Shown piece after piece: positions 24,753 through 37,859 of a DNA stretch of 64,000 nucleotides. Source of the DNA: Wuchereria bancrofti (lineage: Eukaryota > Nematoda > Chromadorea > Rhabditida > Onchocercidae); contig SSBO01000012.1 in the NCBI GenBank assembly GCA_005281725.1, positions 23,993,618 through 24,057,617 on the forward strand, written 5' to 3'. Every line of letters starts with the position of its first letter. The stretch's first letter is position 1. The translations under genes and the position numbers were made by a program. The notes beneath the pieces are model-generated. The model did not search any database, was not told the origin of the DNA, and saw only the letters and a program-made list of their open reading frames with translations.

Positions 24753-27700
24753 ATGGCAATGGCTGAGCAACAATGGTCAAATCACTATCCGAGTTCGTGG
24801 AGTAGCATGCGGTCAGGTTAGTTTTTTGGCAAACTTCACTATTCGATGAATTTTCTTTTGTTTCGTAACTTTTTTCTTCTTTTTTTGTTTTAAGTTTAAT
24901 TCTATGTGCCGTATGGTGGAATGGGGACCATACGATTGACGGAAAAGTAATATTCTGTTTGTTCAATATTGTATCTTTAGGCTAACTTCGTAGTAAATGT
25001 GGATTAACTAAGGTTTTTTTTTGGATTTGTTCATATTAAGAGTGCAACTGGCGATCATACCTAGTTTAAGCCCAGTACACTGTGGTGTTGTGATTTCTAG
25101 GGAAAACTTAGTATGATGTATTACTATTGCATTTTTTGCAGAGCATGCTGTTAGCAATCCGATTATGGTGCAAGGTAATACTAGTGTTGGTATTGCTGGA
25201 TCTATAAGATCTCGAGAGAATTCACTGTGCACACAGATGATCGCTAATGTATTGGGCTCATCCACTGGAAGTTTGAATGCTGATACAAAATTCGTGAGTT
25301 ATAGCTGAAATTTTGAAAGTGTTGTTTTCATTAAGTCTATATCAACAAAATTTTCTATGGATGAGTACCGGATGAGTAACAAAATTTTCTACGGATAATA
25401 TATTCTAAATCATCTTTATCACTAGAATCTGACAAATCGTTGGGAATTACTCACTTGATCCATCATTTTATTCAGTGCATTTTGTCTTCCATTGCCGAAA
25501 GTACATGTCATATGTTCATGAGGCGCCTATATACATACCCAGCCTTCTATGAAGGGAAACAAACTACTTTACCATAACCGCGTACCCAGATGGACATGTG
25601 ATCCCTGCGCAGAAGAAGTGGGTTTAGACATGCCAATCATTCTCAGCCTCCCATGAGTGTATATATGCAGGCCTTATGAAAAATCTTTTATAATGTACTA
25701 TTATTCGTCAGATTTAGTTCTTCGACACTGTCTATATATTGTAGGGAAAAGCTCCACATTTTATTCTCTCTTTCCAAACTTTCAAGGCGCTTGACGCCCT
25801 GCATAGTCTTTTTTTTTTAATATCTCATCCAGTCTAACTTTGATGATGTAAGGAATTGCCAAAAATGATTTCCGTCTGAGAAACAATAATTTTTTTAATA
25901 TTTCTGATTTGATCCTTAAGAATAAAAAGTGGTAACAGTACCTTGGTATGACCGTGGTCTGAAATAATAAAAAGCTTTAAAAGGCATTTCTTAAAGAAAA
26001 TGAAAGTTTGCACATGTCGTATATCCTCGTCTCTTCTGTACTGGTACATGAGGCACTGACAAAGGGAAAGGGATTTTCAAACAGCTTTGGCGAATGGACG
26101 ATACTCGAAATACCTTGAGATAACAGAACTGCAAACATATTTGTAGCATTGAAACACTTGGATATACATTTGCAGGTAAATGCTGTGAAACTAGAAGATG
26201 GAAAAACGATTGACAGAAATGACGATAAACCAGTTAAGTCGACGAACGATACGTTGGGATCGAACACGTCGACACCATTTGTGCATATACCCTATCAATT
26301 GCAAGCAGATTCTCTTACTTTGGGTTCTACACCGGAAATTCAGGTTAGTCTATGAGTTTCTGAAATATATTATGATGCTTTCAAATTTTACAATGAAAAG
26401 AGATTATGGCATTGTCTACAGAATTTTTTTCTCCCAGTATTACCGATGAGCTTCCAAGTTCATGAATTCATTATCTGTTTCCATTAGCCTACCATATGTA
26501 ATTGTGGTACAACAATAGAAATGTTGCATTTAGGTAGTTATTTAGAAATGAAGTTTTGTGAAATGCATTTAAGTGTTTGTAAAGTGCTTCCCATTGACTG
26601 ATAATCACTCATTGCAGATACTGCATCTCATTAGTGTCGTCTGGAGTGGGGTTAGATACTAAAATGTAGTGATATATATTTGCTATATATTTATATATTT
26701 GCTTAGAAACGCTTACATGGAAAGGAAGAGTGCAGCAAAGCACTTGAAAATATCTGGTGATTGCAAATTATGCAACGGAAGTTTTTCATACTAAAGTACT
26801 CCCTTAAGGTTCAATATATTGCTGTATTTATCATATTCCCAAGAAAATGAAGTAAAATCTTCATCTTACCATAGGAACTTAAGGCACAGTAAGCTTGGAA
26901 TTAATTAGGGCACACTACATATTAATAATTAAGCAGATAAAAGAGTCTAATGGAACACGATTTAGGTGTCTTTTGATATGAAAGTGTAGTGTGTTTGTTA
27001 CTAACTCTTCCTTTCAGAAGGCCAGAATTTTCTTATCGAGTAATTTTGTCGGAAGATCTTTAAGAAATGTAGTGGATTATCTTAGTTTTAAGAGCTGTTA
27101 TGAGAAAACTCTTATATTTTTCTACATTTGTTAAACTTTTGTGCAATACTTGTGAAGGTGACTTAGCGTTTCTGGGGAGGGAAAGGGGAAGGTTGCACTA
27201 TTTCAAACCTTCTGACATAACTATGTGATCTGGAAGGGTGGTTGACTGTTGATGGACCATGAAATGAATTAGAAAATTAAAGCTGGAAATAGAAGTTTAG
27301 AGGATCAAATAACAGAGAAATCAGTAAAGACATAGTGTTTTGGCTAGTAAACAAGAGTGACAAGAGGATGCACGTTGGATAGCAGAAACTAATAAATTTG
27401 GGTAGTAAAATCAGTGATAGGCTAGGCAATGAACTGGTTGCTGAAATAGGTGGCCGGTTCTTGTACGATCGATAATTTGTATCTTGAAATATGCATCACT
27501 GTTTTTTATGTATTTGTAAAGTGTATTTAAGAGATGAGAATTTGCGTAGAAAGAACGAGGAGAGGGAAGGAGGCACCGTTTTCACTTGTTTTAGGATGTT
27601 TTGCTGTGATTTAATTGCTCTGTTGGTATGATACTGCCTATATGTGACAGTTCTGCTATAATAGGCATCAGAACGAGAAAAGTTTCCCTTATTTTTTCCT

Positions 27701-30700
27701 TCCTCTCTTCAACTTTTTTATGCTCTTTCATCCCTCTCTGCTGTAATAGCTGTAAGCGTTGGTGGGACTGATTGTAGTAAGCCGCTACGAACTAACATAT
27801 AGTCACTGAGAATCACTGTCTTTTTTTGGAAATGCTCTTTTCATGGTTTCCAATGGTTAGCAACATCCTGCCATTTTTTTTTTCTGTCTATTTCTAATAT
27901 CGGTTTTGGCTATTTGCCATTTAACAGTTTGTTGTTCTGCTTTCAATTTCTGATGCATTCCGAGGCTTTTGCAAACTGCTCTATGGACCAACTCTATACT
28001 TTTATGCCTCAAAGGATGGGTGCATTGACGGGTTATTATTCATGTCTGATTGACTTATCTTGTAAGGATGTACTTTTTCTTATTACAGTTATTTTCCATT
28101 TGTACTATGTTACTCATTTTATTTCTCCTGGGCATCTCACAATCAGTCGTTCAAATTAATGTTACAAAACCATTTCCTTTCTCTAATCGTACAGATATCT
28201 GGTTTTCGTATTGCAGCATTTAGTTTCGATCATAGATCTTCATTTATGTAATAAATTTCGTTCGTCAACTGTAGTTCTTGTGGGCATCAAAAAACAATAT
28301 TCTGTAGCTTCAATCGTTTCTATTGTTGACTCAAAAAAAATAAAGAAATAAAAGAGAAAGTAAGAAGTCTCATTTCAAAATGATCATGAATATGTTAATT
28401 TCAGTATCCCTATATGCTACAAGGACAACAAAACTCGATCATTTATCCGGGAAGCGTACAGACAGCAGCACCATTTGGAACAACTCCAACTGGATATGGT
28501 TATGGCTCGTTTACTGCCGTGTATAACAGTGGTGCAGCGTCAAATCTTCCACCCGCATCGGAACCAGCACTTGCAATAAATGGAAATATCGGAGGTTAGG
28601 TTCTGCTTTGTACCTTATTTTTGAAATGCGATACTGCTCAACGAGTGGTACTGTAATATACATTGTATCCTGCTCTAAGAGCTTTCTTTATTTGGTTTAA
28701 ATCCAAAAATTTTGTAAATATCTGCTTTATTTGTAGGAGCTCGCGGTACACCGCCTACCTCAGCTCTTTTTTCGTCTTCACCACCTGGTGCGTTTCACTT
28801 CCCGCTAGGTTATACAACGCAACCTGCAATCAGTCATTTGACCACTAGTCTGTCAAATCTGTCGGTCGGTCCACCTCAGTCAACTCCAACAACTCGAAAT
28901 GAATCATTCACTTCAAATGGACAAGTTGGTGCACCATCCTACGGGGTGCAACCGCAGCAACAGTATCTTTTCATGAATTTTCCTCAAACACCTTCAGCTG
29001 GTTCGTTGGGCTCAAGTCCTAATTTTTTCGGTTTGTCCTTTTTGCTTCCATCTTTTCATATTTTTGTTTCTTATTAGTGAATTGATGTGGTCCATTTGGC
29101 CCCAAGTTTTCTTTTTTTCTTTTGCGCCAGTAATTATAGAGGTCTCATAAAAGTTAAATTATTTTTGCTGTTCACTTGCGCAGGATCTGTTCAATTAAAT
29201 AAGTCTTTAAAATGAGATTTTTACTATTAGCAACCAAAAGTATTTAAATGACGTATTTTTTTACTAAATACAATCGAAGATTTCCAAATGTGCGCATTTT
29301 CTAACGCGAAATTCTCTAGTTACTGGAGAGCGTTATGAGGATAATTTTTCGTCAGCAAAACGGGAAATATGGGATTTAATTCGGAATGCAAAAAAACATT
29401 TGAAAGAAGATTAACATTCTCCTTGCAGGTAATGCATTTTCAACGACGTACAATCCTCCATCGATGTTCCCAGGTTCGTCATCTGGTGCTCATATTCCAG
29501 CACCTCCTGCTCCTCGTTCTACTTACGCTCCTCAACAAAATACCATTGCGCAAATGCCCTACAACGTCGCTGTTCATAACAATCGAAGAAACATGTCATC
29601 TGTTTCAGGTCGAGGTAAGAACTGTTCATTCATTATTTATGGCATTTTTTTCTTCATTGATCTAACCTATAATATTCTTCTTTTTGTGACCCTTCAATAT
29701 GGACTTGAAATAAGTTGTGCAGAATACTATAACATATGACTTTTATAAATGTTTAGTTAAATGGGCAGAAAAATTAATGCGGATTTGGTAGTTACGGGAA
29801 GGTTTTGTTTAGCATGCGTACTCATATTTGTTCAGGCAAACTTTTTTGTGCAAAATTTGAAGAGTAAAGCATGTAGCAGATATGCATAACTTAATGCATG
29901 AGGCGTGGGTGAGGTTCCTTTTAATAAATTTTTACGCAACTCTCTGGTCATTAAAGATTCTATGAACCGAAATCTTCGGGTAGGATGTGATATTCACTGT
30001 ATTTATTCATTTAAAAAGATGGATGTCCTGAACGACTAAATGAAGTGATCTTTTGCGAATGAATGAATCTTTTTGCTTCAGGATATGTTTCGGCTGATGG
30101 CGAGAGACAAACCAGGTCGCATCTGTTAGATGATTTTCGGAATAACCGTAATCCTCATTTGCAACTAATCGATCTTGGCAAACATGTTGTGGAATTTGCA
30201 CAAGATCAACATGGTTCAAGGTAGGACTGCTTAGTAGCTCTTTCATCGTTATATTTACATCTGGAAATAGTGATCTGTTTGCATTCACATATCCTTCCAC
30301 GTTGTCGTGTGTTTTAATTTATTGTCTTCAGATTCATACAGCAAAAGTTGGAGCGTGCTTCACTGAAGGAAAAGCAGGCAGTATTTGATGAAGTAGCGTT
30401 ACATGCGCAATCTTTGATGACCGATGTTTTTGGAAATTATGTAATACAAAAATTCTTTGAGTATGGGACCAGCGAGCAAAAGAATATTCTCACAAATGCC
30501 GTGAAGGTACTTGTTAATCATCTACTGATTAATAACCTAACCGGTTATAGAAATGTATGATATCTGTATAAAGTAATCATTGGTGGTGTAACAAAGATTT
30601 TTTCACACATATTGATTGCAAAGATGCTGAGCATACTGTAGGAAATACTAATTACCTTCCTTATCACTTCAGGGCAATGTTATGTCACTGGCACTGCAAA

Positions 30701-32850
30701 TGTATGGATGTCGTGTCATTCAAAAGGCTTTGGAAAGTATTGAACCAGAACAACAGATGGAAATTTTAAAGGAAATGGAAGGACAGGTGATTAGATTTTT
30801 GTTATTATGTTTTTTGGATTTTTGGATGCATATTTTAAAGTGGTGTGATCTTGCCCTTAACAGAGTTTCTACGTTATGTTTGCGATAGTAGAGTGCACAG
30901 GGTGGCAAAAAATTTTTCGAGATTGACATTTCGTGAAAGTAATGTAAATTTCAGGTGTTGAAATGTGTCAAGGACCAAAATGGAAATCATGTAGTACAAA
31001 AAGTTATTGAACGCGTTGATGCTTCACGATTACAGTTTATTATTGATGCTTTGGTTCCTGCAGGTGACAATATGACGGTATGTGTACTTGAAGGCTCACC
31101 TTGATTTTCGTGTTTCCTATGTGATTCTTTTATAGATTTTATGTTTCAACTTCTTCGAGATCGAATTTTCGATAATAAATTGCAACTGCTTTCGGAATTG
31201 GTAGTGACGCTGTTACAGGTATGTAATCTATCAACGCACCCATATGGCTGTAGAGTGATTCAGCGTGTATTGGAGCATTGTACAGACGAGCAAAAACGAC
31301 CTGTGTTAGACCAACTTCACAAGCATGTCAAAAGTTTAATTGTGGATCAGTATGGCAACTATGTCATCCAGCATGTTATTGAACACGGCTCCTTGGAGGA
31401 TCGTGATCGTATCGTCAATCAGGTTAAGGTTGGTGGTTACATTTGTTGTAGCTTTAGAGAACATTTTACTTAAACCGAATCATGCTCGTAATTCAATGAA
31501 TCTAGTAATAGGAAATTTAGGTATTTCGACTGTAAGTGAGTATGCTCCATATCTATGGTCTTTCTTAATTTCAACTTAGTGTCGCAGATGTTCTTCATTT
31601 GGAAATGCTTTTTGCATATAAGAACAGGAACGATAACAATACGGAATAGAGTGACTAGTTATTAGACAATGCTTATGTGATCATAGGAAGTATTGAAATG
31701 TAATTTTCTTGATGGGATGAAGAATTCATGCAAACAACTCAGTTATTGCACTTTTTTAGGGTGATGTCCTTCGTTTTGCACAGCACAAATTTGCATCAAA
31801 TGTAATCGAGAAATGTTTAACGTGCGGTGAACCACATCATAAGAATGCTTTGATTACTGAAGTTTGTGGCAACCCGAACGAGTTAGTGTTTGTTCTTTTT
31901 TTCATATTTCAATAGCTGACTGAAATTTTGCTTGAGTAGATGAATTATTCGATTCGCAGAAGATTCTGTTTAAGTAAATGTAGTAGTTTCCAGTTTTTGT
32001 TATGTAGTATTCGTTTAACGTATATCCTGATTGAAATATGCAATACAAATAGCCGAAGTCATTATTTTCCATCAAATATTAGTTATTGTCGACATAAACT
32101 CTAATGCCTCGCTGCATATTTTTTTTTTCGCATTTAATGACGGCAATAAATGTACATCTTGTGGAGTCACCACTAATCCACCAATAAACCATATTTTTTG
32201 TATTTTATAGTTTATACCATAGGTTTAACTCTGCTTCCCACTGTGTGTTTGTATTTTGCTCAAGATCTGTTGGTCAGATTGTATTTTCAGTTTATGATTG
32301 TTATACTGAAAATCTTAATGATATACGTTATATAGCAAATTATTTGTATGCTGAACATTTTGATTTAGAGTGATTTAGATCCACTATAACGATCATAAAG
32401 TGGAGTGGGAAGTAACTTTTTGAGTAACAAAGTAACTTTGGTTACTGTCATCCAACGATTACTTAGCTATTTTGTGAATATGTGACACTTTTGACAGTGC
32501 TGTAGTGTTTTCAGTATTGCTACACCGCTTTTGATGATGATGAAAGACCAATTTGCTAACTACGTTGTGCAAAAGATGTTGGATGTAGCTGATAGCGCTC
32601 TCCGGAAGAAGATGATGCTAGCTATTAAACCGCATATTCCTGCACTGCGAAAATACAATTATGGAAAGCATATCATTAGTGAGTTTGTTGCCTTTTGACC
32701 ATATATACTTGTTGTGATTGGAATTTATAAGCATTTTTTAATCAAATTTTTACTACAGCTAAACTGGAAAAGTATTTTCAAAAGCAAAATGGTGGATTGC
32801 CAATAGTGCAACCGGATTATTCATCAATGAATTCGATACCAATAATTTGA
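24753..32850 (+). CDS. pum: Pumilio/PUF-family RNA-binding protein
   Basis: Fourteen coding exons: 24753-24816, 25142-25293, 26176-26343, 28405-28594, 28737-29030, 29429-29614, 30082-30220, 30332-30506, 30673-30786, 30955-31077, 31219-31428, 31760-31881, 32515-32678, 32759-32850. Together they give 2,193 nt (730 aa) with all phases closing and GT-AG introns. Residues 1 to ~350 are S/T/G/P/Q-rich and disordered. The rest is a full Pumilio homology domain. Its eight base-recognition helices read [49 protein letters not shown] and FANYVVQ, the code expected for UGUANAUA-type sites. PUF proteins bind 3' UTRs and repress or destabilise mRNAs in the cytoplasm, in germline and neurons. The domain is Pumilio-like, and among C. 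elegans proteins most like PUF-8/PUF-9. Which of those is the orthologue is unsettled. The start is the first ATG of the frame (MAMAEQQW); the ATG two codons later is an alternative. Confidence 0.95.
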
Positions 32851-35420
32851 GTGATCATAACAAATATTGATTACTACACTCTATGATGATGGTCTAACTC
32901 GATTGGAATAGAAAAAAAAAATGGAAAATTTAGGATAAAACTGATTAATTTGAGTCAATCTCGGAGTCATTTTATGAAAATGTCTCGACGCACCGTGTAT
33001 TATGTCGCTGGTCTGATTTTGTTTGTAATCCATTAAAAAAAAATGGGTTGCTGTATATTTTGTTAAACCTTGAAGTTAATTTGGTTTTTCTTTTCTTCCC
33101 ATTTTTGTTGCCGAAATCATTGTTGCATTGTAGAGATAAAACTAACACATTTTTAATCTTTAGTAGTCCTACCTATTGGTAGATAAAATGAAACAATTTG
33201 GTAGCTGGTAATCGTAACTTTTTAATGAAAACCTTTGTCCGCCACGCGGTTACACTGTCACTACTGAGAGAAATATTAACTTTATGAGTAGGGCTAGTAA
33301 TATTCTTTTCGTCAAGTAAAGAAATGCTTATCCGATTTTACTTGAAATGTGATGAGTTCTTATTTCTATTAGTTTTTAATTATTTTCCATAGTTACGATT
33401 ATTATTATTATTATCGTTATTATTATTGCTATTATTATTATATTATTACTATTAATTATTATTACGATTACTATTTTCATTATTTCAATTATATTTATTG
33501 AACAGCTCTATTGGTTTAGCGTTATTAATGGAAGAGATAAAACTGTATAATCAAAACTTATTCTGTAGCGAATTCTACTATACCGTTAATGTGGCTGTTG
33601 AAAATTTCTTTAGTCCTTTCAAAAGAAATAATTGTTTTTTTTCTAGTTTAAGCCACTTTATATAACAACTCTTTAACTTGTTTTTGTTTCTTTTTATTGT
33701 CAGTATAATATATTGCACAACTGATACCGGTTTCGTTATTGTTATTATTATTACTACTATTATTATTATTATATTAATATTATTATTTATTTTTATGATG
33801 ATTGTAGGATTTTGTATTTCAATTTGTAAATTTTTTGTTTTTTTTTTTGGTTGACAATAATTTCTTGTAATTTTTCCTTTCGTACCTCGTTTAAATTTCT
33901 TTTTACACTTTATTTTTTTTTTCAGTAGCTATGTTATTTTCGTTATTCTCTCCTTTTTGTCTTGTTTCTTGTATTGTTAGATTGTGCATTCTGTATTTTT
34001 CAATTAACCGATTGACTGAAAGATGGGGGTTTTTTACTCAATGGTTGCTTATGAATTTTTCCCTTCACATCTCAGCAAATTTTATGGAAAGGAAATCGGA
34101 TCTTTCTGTGACCTGTTTAGTACTGATGATATTTTATCTATTTTAATGAAGAGAACAGACTGTTAATATAAAAAAGTATCCCTCGAATGAATTTCACGTT
34201 TTGTTTCCAATTTTCTCCAACGATAATCATTTTTGTTTTTTACCAGGCGTTCTCTCTCAGAGTTGTTTGGACGCTCTTATTTTTTGAACGGCTCTATATA
34301 TTGTAGCTTGTATACAAGGTTTATTTTTGTAATTTTTTGTATATTGTTGAACACAGATATGTTTTTTTTTTTTCTTTGTTGTGAAACATTGAAAATTGTA
34401 ACTCCATGATGATATCCTCTTATTATAACATATGGGCATGAAATTTATCTTCTTTGCCAAGAAATACAAAAAGAAATAACGTAATCATAACTAAGCAAGT
34501 AGACAAATAATAACAGAACTAAATTGAATTGAATATATAATGGATGGAAGGAGAATGACTTTGTATGACTCATTGATTGTTGGTTTAATTGAAGTAAGAT
34601 TTAGAATTGCTAAATAGACAAATCTTCTAAATATTTTCTTTATATTCTCTTCTCAAATATGTATCTTTTTCGTATATGTATGCATATAACGTTGAGAGAT
34701 TGTTGATAAATGCATCAGGAATGATTGTTTGTATAGCAGTGTGTTATACAGTATGCAGAGCATTCAGAAAATGCTCTATCATATTATTTTCATATTAAAA
34801 CAAAGAATATATATCGTATTATGGGTAGAAGTAAATTATATTATTTTTGCACTTCTCCCATCTATGAAATTAACCTGTAGGAAATTAGATTAGCTTTCAC
34901 TAGATTCATTAGCTTTTGAGTTAGTTCGTATTTGTCTTTTACCATTTAATTTGGTTTGGAATGTTTAGTTCTATTTTTTATATTCTGTTACAGACCACCA
35001 TTGAGTTATTCTTTAGGTTGTTGAAGGTTTGGGCACAATTCTACATAATAATAATAATCATAAGTCTTTAGGAGTTTTATTGCAGTGTTAGATATGATCT
35101 ATTAGGATTTCTTTTTTAGCGATACCAAATGTATGATATCATTTGTCCTTAGTGTGAATTTCACGTTGGTCTTTTTTGGCATGGTAGGAAGTGGAAATGA
35201 TGGTACAAATAGTTTGGAAATAATGATATCAGCAAATTGAATAGTTAGTAACAGGGGAATGTTTAGATATGTAGCGCTGAAATGAATGTAAGAAAAACCG
35301 CGATATAGAGAGACAAGGGAATTAGCAAAACATGGTAATTTGGGCATTGATCCAAAATGGGAAGTGCTAATAAAAGTTTGAAATTAATCTTAAGATGAAC
35401 CTTGTACCTTGCTTGCTGCA
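32851..35420. other. Pumilio 3' UTR and intergenic spacer
   Basis: No coding exon seen. The first part should be 3' UTR, but no canonical AATAAA was found close to the stop; an ATTAAA variant lies at 33032-33037. ATT-type arrays occur at about 33403-33465 and 33738-33782. The spacer to the next start codon is about 2.6 kb, so there is no sign of a tight operon. Confidence 0.55.
33403..33465. repeat. imperfect ATT array
   Basis: ATT/ATC/ATTG trinucleotide-type repeats with interruptions. A shorter related block lies at 33738-33782. Confidence 0.75.
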
Positions 35421-35436
35421 CTTTTATTCATTATAG
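35421..35436 (+). promoter_or_regulatory. candidate spliced-leader or 5' UTR acceptor of pges-2
   Basis: A pyrimidine-rich CTTTTATTCATTATAG sequence ends 8 nt before the ATG at 35445. The arrangement is typical of nematode trans-splicing, but a cis acceptor for a non-coding first exon is equally possible. Confidence 0.5.
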
Positions 35437-35444
35437 CTATAATC

Positions 35445-37453
35445 ATGTGGAATCGATATTTAATCAGGAAATTAATACGATATGGTAGTGGTGGTGGAGT
35501 GTTAACAACTGCTGCATTAGCAGGATTTGCTAGTTATGATGAAAATGCTGGTATGATCAGATCATTGAAACATTCAGATATGAGCAAGTGGTATATCGAA
35601 GGACCTTTCAAGCATCCTACTGATGGAGCATTAATTGCTAAACGGGTTAGAAGACAGTAACAACTTTAGTTAAGAGACTTAGATATGAATTATCAGTTTC
35701 ATTTTTCCAATTAAATTCCAAAAGGTGAAGATTTTGGAGGAATAAGTACTATTGTGAATGTTTTATTGCAGATTGTGAGTGATTATGATCATACTGATTT
35801 GAAGTTAAGGCTTTATCAGTACGAGGCCTGTCCATTTTGTTGCAAAGTTCGTGCTTTCTTGAATTATTATGGTTTTTCATACGATGTGGTTGAAGTTAGT
35901 CCTCTGACTCGGAAGGAGATCAGAAAGTTGGATGGCGTTAGCAAGGTCTGTACTTTCAAAGTGTAATGTGATTATATTTCTTACCTGTATTGGTCATTGA
36001 ATAATGGAACAATTAGTATAACTGAGATTTTTTTTTTCTTTAGCTGCCAACCGTAATTGCTCAAATGGATCGAAAGTTGAGTGATTCTTCGCTGATAATA
36101 TCAATTTTGACAAGTTATATGACTCGGAGCGATCGAAGTTTGGGTGATGTAATTGAATTTTATCCAGAACAAAAGAATGTTGTAAAGGAAACGGGGAAAG
36201 AGATAGTCACGCGTCCCAATATGTATAAAATTATGACATCTTTGAACAACAGTTTGTCAAAAATGGAACAGGAAAGTGCGAGGTTATTTTTACTTTCTTA
36301 AACATTCAGTTATGCTATTTTTGTGGATTAATTGTGCAAATGGCTGTCGATAAGAACCTTTTGAGGCAGTACTTTTCCTATTGTTTTTTGGTTAATTGCA
36401 ACTGAGATATTCCGTTATTTTTCTTCGATTTTTTAATTTAAACTTTTGTGAAGGAAAGAAGAGGAATGGCGTAAATGGGTTGATGATCATTTCATTCCTT
36501 TGATAGTACCGAATGTGTATCGTTCATGGAATGAATGCATTGAAACATTTCGTTGGTTTGGTAAAGCGGGACAGTGGGACAAAGTGGTACCTGCATGGGA
36601 ACGTTATGCTACCATTTACCTTGGTTCAGTAGCCATGTACTTCTTGTCGAAAAAACTTCGCAAAAAGTGAGTTGGATTGTTTTTTTTTTTCTCAAAAAAA
36701 AAAAAGGAAAGAAAGTGACAATAATTTATTCTTTTAACTGGAGTTGGCATAATCCAACTGTGATTATGATCAGAAAGGTATTTTCAGATATGATGATGCT
36801 GATGTTCGTCAACTTTTAATAGATGCTTGCAATCAGTGGATGAACGCTGTGGGAAATTCATCGTTTCTTGGTGGTCAACAGCCCACTTTGGCTGATTTGG
36901 TCTATCTTGCTCTATATTTTTCTTACTCTATTTTTAAACTCAAGATTTATATTTCTTATCTAAATAAGAATCCCCTTCAAATGTGTCTTACGTATCAAAA
37001 GATTATGCTTACATACTCAGTTTGTGGTAGACGGAAAAATATTATATAACATATTAGTGAGAAATATTATCTACCAGATTAGTAAAGTGGGAGTGAAAGA
37101 AAACGATAGCTGTTAATATAAATTTTCTAATAGTTTCTTCTCTTTTTTTTTTGACTGAACATCTAAAAGGAAAAAAATCATGAATGCTATCTTAGGGTCA
37201 CTTTAAATCTTTCATTCTTTTCATTTGCAGTTTTACGACACGAAACTGAAAAAAAAAGAGTCTTTCCCAAATAATTTCTTGGTTTCAGGCGCTCTATGGA
37301 GCAATGAATTCATTTCTGGGTAGTGCAACGTTTAATGACCTTTGTGATAAAACTCAAATTAAAGCATGGTTCGAACGAATGCGTGAGGCAGTTGATTCGA
37401 GGGCAGGAGCAGCTTTACTTCAGGAAAGTTGTCGCAAAAGACTGCAACCATAA
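35445..37453 (+). CDS. pges-2: prostaglandin E synthase 2 (PTGES2 family)
   Basis: Six coding exons: 35445-35645, 35772-35945, 36044-36282, 36454-36666, 36788-36899, 37289-37453. They give 367 aa (human PTGES2 has 377). Residues ~1-70 form a basic/hydrophobic N-terminal anchor region. A glutaredoxin-like fold follows, with the catalytic CPFC motif at residues 87-90 in YEACPFCCKVRAFL and a cis-proline region (LPTVIAQ). The C-terminal half is GST-like (WRKWVDDHFIPLIVPN, FLGGQQPTLADLALYGAMNS). The family isomerises PGH2 to PGE2 and binds haem and glutathione; it is Golgi- or mitochondria-associated in other animals, and its physiological role is debated. The ATG at 35445 was chosen because it lies just after a splice-acceptor-like AG. 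The open frame continues 12 codons upstream but has no ATG there. Confidence 0.93.
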
Positions 37454-37853
37454 AATATATTTTTGTTAGTTAACATCTGTGCTTGCGTAGACGTGTTACC
37501 CTTCAAAAATTTTCATCAGGTAGTGTGTATTTTTATGGTAGAAAATTAGATCGAAAATTAACGCCAACTTCTGCTTTGCACCATATTTGTTCGGTGTTAT
37601 TTGTTATATTTCATACTGCGTGCATCCTCTTTATCTCCACAGCATTACTTTTTCAAGTGTCAGATTGAATATTACCAGTATTCCCTTAACATAACATTGT
37701 TGAATAATATTGTTTATGAAGCTTTTCTACATGAAGTATCACAGTTTCTATCCGTTCCGGATTTTAGCTGAAAAGTTGTTCCTTCATCTGATGGAAATGA
37801 GTATGAAAATAGAGTGATATTGTTAGGAAATAGAATTTCGCAAATAGTATAAA

Positions 37854-37859
37854 AATAAA
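37854..37859 (+). terminator. candidate poly(A) signal for pges-2
   Basis: AATAAA about 400 nt after the stop codon at 37453, and the clearest canonical signal downstream. Read-through to later signals is possible. Confidence 0.45.

Noticed and set aside
24526..24849. Hydrophobic plus-strand frame overlapping the first Pumilio exon
   Set aside because: A different frame from MAMAEQQW; low-complexity F/L content over a T-rich acceptor region. The Pumilio frame is supported by phase-correct joining to later exons.
25520..25680. Weak inverted similarity (GAGGCGCCTATATAC versus GTATATATGCAGGCCT) in Pumilio intron 2
   Set aside because: The match is short and imperfect, without target-site duplication. 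Not enough to call a MITE.
31141..31218. Plus-strand frame [20 protein letters not shown] immediately before PUF repeat 5
   Set aside because: Although in frame with the next exon, the TTTTATAG acceptor before it gives a stop in phase 0, and the sequence is not part of PUF proteins. GCTGTTACAG at 31218 gives the conserved [10 protein letters not shown] start.
32851..34560. PUF-binding elements (UGUANAUA) in the Pumilio 3' UTR as evidence of autoregulation
   Set aside because: By eye I found no perfect match, only TGTATATT-type near matches in very T-rich sequence, which are expected by chance.
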